A stretch of DNA of 64,000 nucleotides from Heyndrickxia acidicola. GTDB lineage: Bacteria; Bacillota; Bacilli; Bacillales; Bacillaceae_C. The stretch lies in contig NZ_KV440953.1 in NCBI RefSeq assembly GCF_001636425.1, positions 1,500,847 through 1,564,846 on the forward strand, given 5' to 3'. Shown one piece after another: positions 26,623 through 34,593 of this stretch; the stretch's first letter is position 1; the number at the start of each line of letters is the position of its first letter. The notes beneath the pieces are model-generated. The model was not told the origin of the DNA, did no database searches, and saw only the letters and a list, made by a program, of their open reading frames with translations. The translations under genes and the position numbers were made by a program.

Positions 26623-27100
26623 GGATTTGAATGTTATGCTGATTCGAGAGCTTTCGATACTGCCAGTACATCGCAACACGCCAGGGCAGAATCATCCCGA
26701 ATGCCAGCAGGAAAAACATTCCGCTTAAAGGCCCCACTTGTATGGAAGTGTTTGTACTTAAAACAAGCTTAAAGATAATGCGCAGTATCAGTAATCCAAT
26801 TAAAATAAAAGGAAAAGCCTTTGACCGCTTTAAATAAATTTGTGAATCCCGCACTTCAAATCTCGATGTTTTGATTAACAAAATGGAGAAAAGCATTCCT
26901 ACCACAATAGCTTCAAGCAATTCCGAAAGAGTTACCCGAAAGAAAGGGAACACGAACATAAGAAAGCCCGTACTCATAAATAAAGGAGGAAGCAGAAGTT
27001 TTTTTGGAGAAACTGGCCGATTAGAAGCCTTCATCCTAACAAAAATGACAAAGGTCCCCATTAAGATTGCTATCAAAGATGAAATAATAATTCCTGTCAT
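26618..27100 (-). CDS. ccdC: Cytochrome c biogenesis-associated membrane protein CcdC
   Basis: A 160-residue CcdC/YneJ family protein with about five membrane helices, described in B. subtilis next to ccdA; its exact role in cytochrome c maturation is unproven. The start at 27100 is chosen because AAGGG stands 8 nt upstream, whereas the open frame continues to GTG codons at 27121. A hairpin with GGCGC/GCGCC arms lies at 26599-26620, directly after the stop. It is about 100 bp downstream of yneI. Confidence 0.85.
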   Translation of the reverse strand: MTGIIISSLIAILMGTFVIFVRMKASNRPVSPKKLLLPPLFMSTGFLMFVFPFFRVTLSELLEAIVVGMLFSILLIKTSRFEVRDSQIYLKRSKAFPFILIGLLILRIIFKLVLSTNTSIQVGPLSGMFFLLAFGMILPWRVAMYWQYRKLSNQHNIQIQ

Positions 27101-27203
27101 TTTATCATCCCTTATCACCACTATTGTTATATGTAAATCGTATTTATTCCTTTTATTATAAAGGAATTTTAATAAAACGCAAACCAGTCAGGGGCTGCTT
27201 TTA

Positions 27204-27566
27204 TTAGAAGCTCAATACTCTGTTAATGGATTCAAGAACACGTTTTTCGTCAAAAGGCTTTACTATAAAATCCTTTGCACCAGCCTCGATCGCGCTTACG
27301 ACCATTCTTTGCTGGCCGATTGCAGAGCAGATAATGATTCTAGCCTCAGGTGATGCTGCCATAATTCCCTTTAATGCATCGATTCCTGTCATCTCTGGCA
27401 TTGTAATGTCCATTGTTACAATATCAGGTTTTAACTCCCTGTATAATTCAATGGCTTTTCGGCCGTTCTCCGCTTCCCCTACAACTGTATGATTACCGTT
27501 TTCCAACATTTTGGTTAACGTCACTCTCATAAATTTAGCATCATCTACTACAAGTACTGTTGCCAT
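27204..27566 (-). CDS. yneI: CheY-like single-domain response regulator YneI
   Basis: A 120-residue receiver domain alone. The acidic pocket is VVDDAKFM (Asp 9), the phosphorylation site is IVTMDITMPEM (Asp near residue 53), then Thr/Ser in IICSAIG and Lys in DFIVKPFD. It has no output domain. It corresponds to B. subtilis YneI (CcdB) between ccdA and ccdC. Its kinase and target are unknown. SD GGGAGGAG. It begins 27 bp after ccdA. Confidence 0.9.
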   Translation of the reverse strand: MATVLVVDDAKFMRVTLTKMLENGNHTVVGEAENGRKAIELYRELKPDIVTMDITMPEMTGIDALKGIMAASPEARIIICSAIGQQRMVVSAIEAGAKDFIVKPFDEKRVLESINRVLSF

Positions 27567-27593
27567 CTCAATCTCCTCCCGTTACGTAATATG

Positions 27594-28298
27594 TTAAAAT
27601 CCTTTGAAGTCGAACAAAACGCTTAGATAACTGGTGATATAGGCCATCCAATTGAAAAACAAGCATATCCCCATCAGAATCATCACATATCCGCCAATTT
27701 TCACCATGCCTGCACTATGATTCCGTATCCATTGCAATTTACCTATAAAAAACGAAAGAATAATAAATGGTACTGCGAATCCAAGTATGTATGCGGCCAT
27801 ATAAAGAATGGCAGATTGCGGATTCGTAAAACCCATATAGATGACAGCTCCTAATATAGGACCCGTACAAGGTGTCCATCCAGCCGCAAATGCCATTCCA
27901 ACCAGGATGGATCCTATAAAACCCATAGGGCGGTTTTTAAAATGAAATCGATAATCTCTCATTAACATTTTCGGCTTAAAATATCCCACAACAAGAAGTC
28001 CAAATACTACGATAAAGATGGCTCCCAGCTGGCGAATAAGATCCTGATATTCTCTGAATAATCTTCCAACTACCGATGTACTAAATCCAAGAGCCATAAA
28101 AATAAGTGAGAATCCCAAAATAAAAAACAAGGTATGCAGCAGGCTGCGCTTTTGCAGCATGGCATTTTGGTTTTTAAGAGAATGAACAGACATACCCGTT
28201 ATATACGAAACAAAAGCCGGATAAAGCGGAAGGCAGCATGGAGAAATAAAACTTAAAAAACCTGCCCCCAATGCCAAAAAGAAGTTTACATCGGTCAT
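27594..28298 (-). CDS. ccdA: Thiol-disulfide interchange protein CcdA
   Basis: A 234-residue membrane protein with six helices. It moves reducing equivalents from cytoplasmic thioredoxin across the membrane for cytochrome c maturation and spore cortex formation. The two redox cysteines lie in [11 protein letters not shown] (helix 1) and [12 protein letters not shown] (helix 4). SD GGAGTGGTGGGG. It heads the ccdA-yneI-ccdC unit. Confidence 0.95.
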   Translation of the reverse strand: MTDVNFFLALGAGFLSFISPCCLPLYPAFVSYITGMSVHSLKNQNAMLQKRSLLHTLFFILGFSLIFMALGFSTSVVGRLFREYQDLIRQLGAIFIVVFGLLVVGYFKPKMLMRDYRFHFKNRPMGFIGSILVGMAFAAGWTPCTGPILGAVIYMGFTNPQSAILYMAAYILGFAVPFIILSFFIGKLQWIRNHSAGMVKIGGYVMILMGICLFFNWMAYITSYLSVLFDFKGF

Positions 28299-28815
28299 TC
28301 CCCACCACTCCTTGTCTTTATATCTCTATTTTACCAAATTGTAGACAAAATGATTAGTATAGAAATGATTTATTCAATTTATTTCTACTTGATCCTGTAG
28401 TGGTCTAAACGAGGGTTCTTCCTTAGGCCTCCCTTCAAGGATGTTTCTTTCATCCTATTAATTTATGTACATTAAATACATTTCTTGATTAAAAATTACT
28501 TAACCCCTCAAAATTTCCTTTTAATTAACGTATCTTTTGCATAGAGGTTTTATGTTCACTCCAAGAAGTTTTTGCTTTGAAAAGTGTAAAAGATTGGGTA
28601 TACTTACAAGTACTCAAATATATTTATTTATCTTAAGACTCTGTTATTCCTGCCTGTATTTTCTCCAGGTGCCCGCTTCTAAGCATGTGCATTTTTTTAG
28701 GAATCTCACGTATCGCTCCAAATCATCATTAGGTTACGAGTTAACACTCTTTTGATACACCCCTTATTTTAAGACAAGATCAGTTTAATGAGATTAGAAG
28801 AATGGATGATCAGCC
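28299..28815. other. Intergenic region, no gene recognised
   Basis: An AT-rich stretch of about 500 bp between ccdA and the Spo0E-type gene. It contains a short inverted repeat TACTT-AC-AAGTA near 28604. A 72-codon open frame at 28537-28755 has no ribosome binding site and odd composition. Nothing else is supported. Confidence 0.5.
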
Positions 28816-29004
28816 ATGATGGAAAAGGAAAAGCTCTCAAATCAAATAGAAAATAAACGAGCTGAGTTAATTGAATTGGCGGCAGAAGAAGGATTAAAAT
28901 CTGATTTAACCATTCAACTTAGCCAAGAGCTTGACCGATTGTTAAATCAATATAACCAAAAATATAGTAAATATCAGAAACCTGATTTTATTTCATTACA
29001 ATAA
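28816..29004 (+). CDS. ynzD: Spo0E-like aspartyl-phosphate phosphatase (YnzD-type)
   Basis: A 62-residue two-helix protein of the Spo0E family, whose members dephosphorylate Spo0A-P and so delay sporulation. The family signature S-Q-x-L-D-x-L-(x)3-Y is present as LSQELDRLLNQYNQ (residues 35-48), preceded by a first helix IENKRAELIELAAEEG. B. subtilis ynzD lies in the same neighbourhood. The SD is weak. Because family members differ in targets, the exact partner (Spo0A-P or other) is not certain. Confidence 0.85.
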   Translation: MMEKEKLSNQIENKRAELIELAAEEGLKSDLTIQLSQELDRLLNQYNQKYSKYQKPDFISLQ

Positions 29005-29212
29005 GATTTTATCCTGCGCTCCCCTGTTTTTCCTAATAGTACGTATAACAACATACTGAATAATTTTTCAGAAAGGTATTATGGTAATTCTTTCGCCGAA
29101 AGAAGGGACTACTCCTTTAATTCTCTGTAACTCCTTTTTACATAAAACATTCCTTTTTAGTAATAAACAGAATAATAAGTGTATTATTTCATAAGCTTTC
29201 TTTTTCCACCAA

Positions 29213-29415
29213 TCAACGATGCGATGGCCAAGAACCCTGTATCTTACTATTTTGAATAATTTGACCAGTATGGCCCACATCGTGAAGCATTATGACTAAA
29301 AGCTTTTCTTCCAGAGTATTTTGTTCAAGCTCTTCCACGGTTATTTTAATTAGCACATGTCTTGAACTGTGTTGAATCATTTCGCATGTTCAACGACGGC
29401 TATCCCATTTGTTGC
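29213..29415 (-). pseudogene. DinB-family C-terminal remnant
   Basis: From 29380 to 29213 a 55-codon frame reads MIQHSSRHVLIKITVEELEQ and later MLHDVGHTGQIIQNSKIQGSWP, close to the C-terminal helix and end of DinB/YfiT-type metal-binding proteins. A preceding piece (ATNGIAVVEHAK, from about 29415) is in another frame, suggesting a frameshift. No N-terminal two thirds and no SD are present. I read it as a decayed gene. Confidence 0.45.
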
Positions 29416-29597
29416 CATTTAATTGTTAGGTAAGGCAAAAGGTTTCATTACCACCTTCCTCCTATGGTCCAAATAAATAGTATTTCACCAAAAAGTGAAT
29501 AACTCCTTATTAAAGTAATTTGCCCTTTCGCCACATAAAAAAGGCTGCCAACAATGACAGCCGGATGTTTAGCTCTTACACATTTTATTTGCTTACT

Positions 29598-30062
29598 TTA
29601 ATATTCTCCTTTAATTACAAAAAACGAGCCCCGAATTGTTCCAGCTAGTTTAGACTTCTGCCTAGCAAACTTAAACCTCCCTTCTAACTCCTTTGGTACC
29701 TCCATTCCCTCAGAAAGCTTAAAACCAACAGCCCGTTTCTTAGAGTCATCAACCGTATACATGACATTGACCACAAGACCATCCTCATAAATGACATAGG
29801 TAAATTTGATATTGTCCACTTGAAAACTCGACGTTTCTAAAGGTTTGGCCGCAAATTCAATATCACGTTCATCTTTCAAAACTTTGTTCATATAATTAAG
29901 GGTCTCCTGACTTTCACTAGCTGGTACAACCGTAAATTCATGCTTGTATTTGTTCATAAAGTAACGGGCTTCATTTGCACGTAAACCAGCAAGCGCTTCT
30001 GCTGCAGGTGAAGACTCTAAACCAACCGTAGACACATCTTTAAAATCAACGATATAGGACAA
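29598..30062 (-). CDS. Hypothetical protein paired with a GyrI-like gene, 154 residues
   Basis: A soluble protein of unknown family. The start is TTG at 30062, because AAAGGGGG stands 7 nt before it and this places the gene 22 bp after its neighbour; a start at 30119 would overlap the neighbour. It reads (M)ELSYIVDFKDVSTVGL and ends RGSFFVIKGEY. It is co-transcribed with the GyrI-like gene, and both diverge from a WYL-type regulator that probably controls them. A function tied to binding a small ligand or toxin is only suggested by this context. Confidence 0.65.
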   Translation of the reverse strand: MSYIVDFKDVSTVGLESSPAAEALAGLRANEARYFMNKYKHEFTVVPASESQETLNYMNKVLKDERDIEFAAKPLETSSFQVDNIKFTYVIYEDGLVVNVMYTVDDSKKRAVGFKLSEGMEVPKELEGRFKFARQKSKLAGTIRGSFFVIKGEY

Positions 30063-30084
30063 TTCTAATCCCCCTTTTATCTCT

Positions 30085-30564
30085 TTATTTCCTAACAACA
30101 GGAATCCACATTTCACCAAATATTAAGCCGTCTCGCACACCCATCTCAACCGTTGCATTTGGCCCTCCAACATAGGCAATATTCTTTGCTTCGGGCAAGG
30201 CCTGACCAAAGGCAATACCAGTAAGCTTAGTACTCAACTCATCAGCCGTCTTCTCTTCCCCTTTCACCACTAGGTATTCTCCCTTCGGAAATTGGATCAC
30301 TCTTGTGGCTTCTGGTACCAATGCCTCTGTTATGACGCCAGCATAATGCATCATCTTGTTATTTACCGCTTCGTTCACGGCAAAAATGTAGTCATTTGCG
30401 GCTATGGCTTTTAAAGTGTCAAGCCTTCCATCTTGTTTGACAGCCCGCCAAAAGTCTGCTTTTTCCTTGTTGATACCAGCAAAGTCTGTGTAATCGCTCT
30501 TAAGTTCAGTTCCAATGCCCAAAACCGTAAAGCTGTCTTTTTCTTCTAGAGTATACTCTTCCAT
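30085..30564 (-). CDS. GyrI-like (AraC effector-binding) domain protein
   Basis: A stand-alone GyrI-like small-molecule-binding domain, 159 residues. Typical features are the opening EEYTLEEKDSFTVLGIGTEL and the final strand-helix region FPKGEYLVVKGEE and MWIPVV. Such proteins bind hydrophobic or cationic compounds, and some protect gyrase. The start at 30564 is placed 11 nt after AGGA; an ATG at 30576 abuts the SD. It is the first gene of the two-gene unit divergent from the WYL regulator. Confidence 0.8.
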   Translation of the reverse strand: MEEYTLEEKDSFTVLGIGTELKSDYTDFAGINKEKADFWRAVKQDGRLDTLKAIAANDYIFAVNEAVNNKMMHYAGVITEALVPEATRVIQFPKGEYLVVKGEEKTADELSTKLTGIAFGQALPEAKNIAYVGGPNATVEMGVRDGLIFGEMWIPVVRK

Positions 30565-30600
30565 ATTCAAACCCATCCTTTTTTAAAATTAATCAAACGA

Positions 30601-30647
30601 TTTGTCTTTTCATTTGATGATATTATAATAGCTTTAAATCATGTCAA
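30601..30647. promoter_or_regulatory. Overlapping divergent promoters between GyrI-like gene and WYL regulator
   Basis: Minus strand: TTGACA (30642-30647) and TAATAT (30620-30625), 16 bp apart. Plus strand: TTTGTC (30601-30606) and TATAAT (30624-30629), 17 bp apart. The -10 regions overlap, so a single bound regulator could control both directions. Confidence 0.6.
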
Positions 30648-30673
30648 AAAATGATACCGTTTAGGAGGAACCG

Positions 30674-31636
30674 ATGAAAAAAGTTGTACGGATTAATATC
30701 ATCATGCGTTATATCAACAACCGCGCCCATTTTACAATTTCTGAAATCATGCGAGAATTTAATATCTCTCGTTCGACAGCTATTAGAGATATCAGAGAAA
30801 TTGAGGCCATGGGGATGCCGCTTGTCGCTGAATCTGGAAGGGATGGGGGTTATTTTGTGATGCACAACTCTGTCCTCCCCGATGTTCGCTTTACCGATAA
30901 TGAGGTCAAAGCTCTTTTTATTGCCTTTATGGCCACAAGAAATCAACAGCTCCCCTATCTAAAGAGTCGTCAATCTTTAGCTGAAAAATTACTGGGCCTC
31001 ATTTCAGAAAACCAACAGGATGACCTTGTTCTTTTAAATCAAATCTTGCTCTTTGAAGGGACCAACCCCAATAATCCCGATCTATTGGATCTAACGGACC
31101 TCCCCCATCCCATGTTAGAAAAACTCATCCAAATCCTTCTTTTGGACAGGTATTTATGGATTACCATTCATGAAGAAAAGATAACAAAGTCTTATCCTAT
31201 TTATCTCTTACACCTTTATCGTGAAAAAAGCCTTTGGCACATTGAAGGATTTGACTTAAAGGAAGAAAAGAAGAAAATTTTCCCTGTTGACCATCTCACC
31301 AATGTCAATCCATACCCTGCGAAAAGAAGATTAAGTAAAAAAAAGATTTTTGAAAAACTAGGTAAGCAGGAAAAAGTAATCAACCTTGTCCTTGAACTCG
31401 GTCCAAAAGCGATCGCTCAGTTCAAAAAATACCACCCATTAAAAATTTCAATTTCCTATACGAATCCTTACCAAACCACAGCCATACTAAAGACTTTTAT
31501 CAATGTTAATAATCCTGAAGAATTGACCGAAATAACAAATTGGATGCTTTTCCTAGGTGGGGACATTTTGGTCAGGGAAGTCCCAAAAGAAGTTTTAGAA
31601 GGTTTACAAGAGAGATTATGCTTATACTGCCCATGA
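30674..31636 (+). CDS. YafY-type transcriptional regulator (HTH-11 and WYL domains)
   Basis: A 320-residue regulator. The N-terminal winged helix is FTISEIMREFNISRSTAIRDIREIEAMGMPLVAE (residues 18-51), with the wing GRDGGYFV. The later part is the WYL region (KSYPIYLLHLYREKSLWHIEGFDLKE) that senses a ligand, possibly nucleic acid or a small molecule. SD TTAGGAGGAAC. It diverges from the GyrI-like pair over overlapping promoters, the usual layout for a local regulator and its target. Terminator at 31717-31759. Confidence 0.88.
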   Translation: MKKVVRINIIMRYINNRAHFTISEIMREFNISRSTAIRDIREIEAMGMPLVAESGRDGGYFVMHNSVLPDVRFTDNEVKALFIAFMATRNQQLPYLKSRQSLAEKLLGLISENQQDDLVLLNQILLFEGTNPNNPDLLDLTDLPHPMLEKLIQILLLDRYLWITIHEEKITKSYPIYLLHLYREKSLWHIEGFDLKEEKKKIFPVDHLTNVNPYPAKRRLSKKKIFEKLGKQEKVINLVLELGPKAIAQFKKYHPLKISISYTNPYQTTAILKTFINVNNPEELTEITNWMLFLGGDILVREVPKEVLEGLQERLCLYCP

Positions 31637-31716
31637 GCAGTGACCAGTTATCCCCTATTTGTGCGATTTACTATACCAGAAATACATCAATATTAATAAA
31701 AAACCTTTATTTCAAT

Positions 31717-31759
31717 AAAAAGGGGGCATCTAAATCGTTTGCGATTTAATGCCCCTTTT
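31717..31759. terminator. Bidirectional terminator after the WYL regulator
   Basis: AAAAGGGGGCATCTAAATCG pairs with CGATTTAATGCCCCTTTT, leaving one bulge, loop TTTGC. A/T runs on both sides serve the regulator gene and the small gene at 31835-32068. Confidence 0.85.
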
Positions 31760-31834
31760 CGTATGTCTTTTATTTACTTGTATTTAAAAATAGAACCCGG
31801 TACTTTAAAAGCGACTTTTCAAACAGGTTCATCT

Positions 31835-32068
31835 TCATACTGTCGCCAGTAATTGTTCTCCTATCATTTCCTTAAGTTCTTCCATTGATTTATTTTTATC
31901 TTTTTCTCCAAAAGTAACGGCAAAGTATTTTGTTTCACCATTTATTTCACAAGTGCCAAATACTTCAAAGGGTTCTCCCTTTACTACGTGTGCAAAGACA
32001 TTTTTATTCGTCATTAATTCCTTCTTATGTTCTATGTTAGTGATGTTAATATTCGTTATTTTACCCAT
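31835..32068 (-). CDS. Small hypothetical protein, candidate output gene of the AimR-like module
   Basis: A 77-residue soluble protein, not recognised. It reads MGKITNINITNIEHKKELM and ends MEELKEMIGEQLLATV, with predicted beta strands then one helix. SD AAAGGAAAGAAG. It lies downstream of the AimR-like receptor and pro-peptide genes on the same strand. Its own promoter has a good -10 (TATAAT at 32154-32159) but no proper -35, and an inverted repeat stands upstream. That layout suggests activator-dependent expression. The function is unknown. Confidence 0.65.
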   Translation of the reverse strand: MGKITNINITNIEHKKELMTNKNVFAHVVKGEPFEVFGTCEINGETKYFAVTFGEKDKNKSMEELKEMIGEQLLATV

Positions 32069-32153
32069 AATTCTTCTTTCCTTTCAGTCCAAGTTCTCTC
32101 AACTTTTATTGACTCCCTGAATATTCTTTCATAGTTGTTTACCCTTTTTTTCA

Positions 32154-32159
32154 ATTATA
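32154..32159 (-). promoter_or_regulatory. -10 element with poor -35 upstream of the 77-residue gene
   Basis: TATAAT on the minus strand; the hexamer 17 bp upstream (AAGGTT) does not match TTGACA. Start expected near 32147. Such a promoter would need an activator, and the inverted repeat at 32189-32217 is centred about 56 bp upstream of the start. Confidence 0.5.
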
Positions 32160-32188
32160 AATCACAGGGGGTTAAAAACCTTAATCAC

Positions 32189-32217
32189 TTAAACTGAAGC
32201 TGGAAGAATCAGTTTAA
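32189..32217. promoter_or_regulatory. 9-bp inverted repeat, candidate AimR-like operator
   Basis: TTAAACTGA, an 11-nt spacer, then TCAGTTTAA: perfect arms. It lies between the pro-peptide gene and the promoter of the 77-residue gene, the position where AimR acts in SPbeta-type phages. It could instead be an RNA hairpin, but no T-run follows on the minus strand. Confidence 0.5.
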
Positions 32218-32283
32218 TCGTAGATGAGATTTGAAGACTAAATATTTACCCAGTCACAAAAAGTCATTCCTGTTACTTATCCA

Positions 32284-32403
32284 TTAATAGGTTGACCCTA
32301 TTGGTACGTCCCCATCGTGTCCGCCATTTGGCAGAACAACGCTGCTGCTCGCAAGTAAAATGGCTATCAATCCAACAGAATACAAAATTTTCTTTAACTT
32401 CAT
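32284..32403 (-). CDS. Signal pro-peptide, AimP/Phr-like (39 residues)
   Basis: A 39-codon gene with a strong SD (AGGAGG, 9 nt before ATG). It encodes a basic start (MKLKKILYS), a hydrophobic export segment (VGLIAILLASSSVVLP) and a short polar tail ending HDGDVPIGSTY. This is the layout of exported pro-peptides of Phr, PapR and AimP, in which a C-terminal fragment is cut out and re-imported. It begins 32 bp after the AimR-like receptor gene on the same strand, as aimP follows aimR. The tail does not end in the RGA of SPbeta-type arbitrium peptides, so the mature signal cannot be named. Confidence 0.75.
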   Translation of the reverse strand: MKLKKILYSVGLIAILLASSSVVLPNGGHDGDVPIGSTY

Positions 32404-32435
32404 AATGTACCGCCTCCTAAAGTTATAATAAGTTA

Positions 32436-33614
32436 TTAAACTAAAACAAACGGTTTACTCCCTGCTTTTTCAAGCTCCAATAAAGGAAGATTGGCAAAAA
32501 GTAATTCCCCTTGTTTAATATATTCAGCATAGGATTGCCATAGGATATCTTTTTCCTTTTCGATAAGTCCTTTCATCAGAATGAGAAAGGGCAAATTCTC
32601 TTTCGTAATTTGATCCTTATCTTGAAGAAACATTCCATACAGCTCCTGCGCTAATTGCCTATCGCCTGATTTAACAGCAAAATAAATACGGTCCAGCTGG
32701 GTTAGATGAGGAAGATCCTCCTGGGTGGCTTTGTCATGGATACATTTAGCTAAGCCTATGTAATGCTTTATAACTTCAAGGGTCCTTGTATGCTGAAGCT
32801 TTTGAAATATTGCTTCCGCCTTCCCCAAATTCTCTAATGATTCCTGAAAGGAGGAAAAAAGAGAAGATAGGCCTTTTGAATAATAAGAAGAACCCTTCAG
32901 CCTTTCATTATCTGATGAATGGATGATGGCATCTGCTACCTGGTTGCATTCATAATGTTGGTTTGTCATCAAAAAATATCTCATTTTTATCTCTTCTTTG
33001 CGGAGGTGATAACGATGCAGCAGATATTTTTCGCAATCCAGCTTTTGCACTAAAGAGTCCAGCAGCTCAATATTCAGCTTTAATAAATTGTACGATCTCA
33101 TGTCATAAAGAATATAGGACTCCAATATTAAAATAAGATAATCACTTTCAGAGGTGCTGTCCGTCTTTAATACTGATAATTGTTCACGATATATTTTAAG
33201 CGGTATTTGAGAAGTTTTTCGTTTATAGAGCAATTCGTACAGATTAGAAATGGATTCCAAACCTCTGTTGCTGGATTTTTTGCAGCGATTGATAAGGGAG
33301 GATAAAAATTCATAATCATGGTGCTCATCTGCAAACTCCAATAACATTCTTAAGTTTTGAGGCTTGGCAGCCCTTTTGGAAAAATCCTTTATTATATCCT
33401 GTATATCTTTGGAGTTTCGGCAATATCTTTTAATGATTTTTAACAGTGTATCAAATTTTACTTCATGTGAACCCGGCTTTCCCTCCACAAAATCAATGAA
33501 ATTAGATAAATAGCTGTTCGAAAGACCTAATTCAAAGGCAATCTGCTTTAATGGTGTTCCTTTAAACAGCTTCTCTTCTATTAAGCATTTTTTTAAATAT
33601 AATAATGTATGCAT
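32436..33614 (-). CDS. AimR-like peptide pheromone receptor (RRNPP family)
   Basis: A 392-residue protein with an N-terminal helix-turn-helix (PLKQIAFELGLSNSYLSNFID) and helical repeats. It matches phage AimR in overall length, in the region FSKRAAKPQNLRMLLEFAD and most clearly at the end: LMKGLIEKEKDILWQSYAEY then LPLLELEKAG, the form of the AimR C terminus. AimR binds DNA and is switched by its hexapeptide, controlling lysis or lysogeny in SPbeta-type phages. Here a pro-peptide gene follows at once, but no phage gene is near. Start 33614 (SD AAAGGT, 8 nt) is preferred over 33620. It could be a chromosomal quorum-sensing derivative. Confidence 0.82.
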   Translation of the reverse strand: MHTLLYLKKCLIEEKLFKGTPLKQIAFELGLSNSYLSNFIDFVEGKPGSHEVKFDTLLKIIKRYCRNSKDIQDIIKDFSKRAAKPQNLRMLLEFADEHHDYEFLSSLINRCKKSSNRGLESISNLYELLYKRKTSQIPLKIYREQLSVLKTDSTSESDYLILILESYILYDMRSYNLLKLNIELLDSLVQKLDCEKYLLHRYHLRKEEIKMRYFLMTNQHYECNQVADAIIHSSDNERLKGSSYYSKGLSSLFSSFQESLENLGKAEAIFQKLQHTRTLEVIKHYIGLAKCIHDKATQEDLPHLTQLDRIYFAVKSGDRQLAQELYGMFLQDKDQITKENLPFLILMKGLIEKEKDILWQSYAEYIKQGELLFANLPLLELEKAGSKPFVLV

Positions 33615-33620
33615 ATGCAT

Positions 33621-34360
33621 CTACCTTTGTTTTTTTACTTATTTTACAATATTTTCTTAAATATTAAAATACTCTTTTTAATTAATTTTTGTTATTCCTG
33701 CCTGTGTACTTCCGCTCCGGGCTAGATGGGGCCTGTGTGGTTCAATTGATCCGGTTTCTTCATCAAAATTAAGTTTTAAACAATAAGTGGTTTTCATTAG
33801 TAAGATGCAGAATTTTCTTATTTTCAACTATATTAATTTACCTTAAGATTTTTTAAAATTTATCTATTAATTTCCACTCTGACTTTTGCATATCCTATAA
33901 CCCTGGGGAAAATCAGAAAACCTTATCCTGCAAGTTAAGCAGATTTTCAAAATGGATTTAGTAATTAGGTTTTATCACATAAGATGAAACAATCAGGATT
34001 AGTAAAGATTTTTTGTTCTAAAACTTGTGAAACGGCCGTTGCATAAACGAGGAGAACAAAACATTCCAGAAATAAACTCCGTGTAAAAATGGTTGTAATT
34101 TTCTTTTAGTTGTACTACTCTTAATTTCTCATGGCAAATCTATGATTGGCGTTTTTGATATACATTTCACCTAAACATCTAAAAAAATTGGCCGATACTA
34201 TTAATTGTGTGCATTTAATAGAACAATCGGATCGTTATAGTTGATTTTGGTGCCCTGGCCCTATTAGATTAAAGCGCAGGCCCCCCCTCGAAAACGCGCA
34301 CCTTGAGCGAAATAAACAGGCAGAATGAACAGAGCCTTTAAAATTAAGGAGAAGGATTTA
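33621..34360. other. Long AT-rich intergenic region upstream of the AimR-like gene
   Basis: About 740 bp with no supported gene. A possible -10 TAAAAT for the receptor gene is near 33645. Around 34020-34320 lie GC-richer scraps that look like worn dispersed repeat. An unusual run of six C is at 34282-34287. Confidence 0.45.
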
Positions 34361-34558
34361 ATGAATTTAAGAGTTGGACAAAAATATAAAATAAATAATG
34401 AACAAACCATTCAGATAACAAAAACAGATTATAAGTATGTATATTTTGCGGAATACATTAACGGAAAATACACAACCAGCCGGAATATGAAAAAAGAAAA
34501 TTTTAATATAGATGCCACTCAACTTTTGAGTGGTATTTTGTTTGTAGAAGGAGTATAG
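34361..34558 (+). CDS. Small hypothetical protein, 65 residues
   Basis: A small, probably all-beta protein: MNLRVGQKYKINNEQTIQIT then YKYVYFAEYINGKYTT, with a short C-terminal tail. The start at 34361 has the SD AAGGAGAAGGA; an in-frame ATG at 34325 has none. Near its 3' end the coding sequence itself forms a perfect hairpin (34516-34534), and a second one (34553-34572) spans the stop codon. Function unknown. Confidence 0.6.
   Translation: MNLRVGQKYKINNEQTIQITKTDYKYVYFAEYINGKYTTSRNMKKENFNIDATQLLSGILFVEGV
34516..34534 (+). terminator. Terminator-like hairpin inside the 3' end of the 65-residue gene
   Basis: CCACTCAA CTT TTGAGTGG followed by TATTTTGTTTG. It has the shape of an intrinsic terminator but lies within the reading frame. 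A second perfect 8-bp stem, GTATAGAC CTTT GTCTATAC, is at 34553-34572. Confidence 0.5.
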
Positions 34559-34593
34559 ACCTTTGTCTATACGAGACAAATGGCTGTATACAA

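Noticed and set aside
28537-28755. 72-codon plus-strand frame after ccdA
   Set aside because: No SD, aromatic- and Cys-rich composition typical of AT-rich noncoding DNA.
29068-29280. 70-codon minus-strand frame
   Set aside because: It runs in a different frame over the DinB-like remnant and has no independent support.
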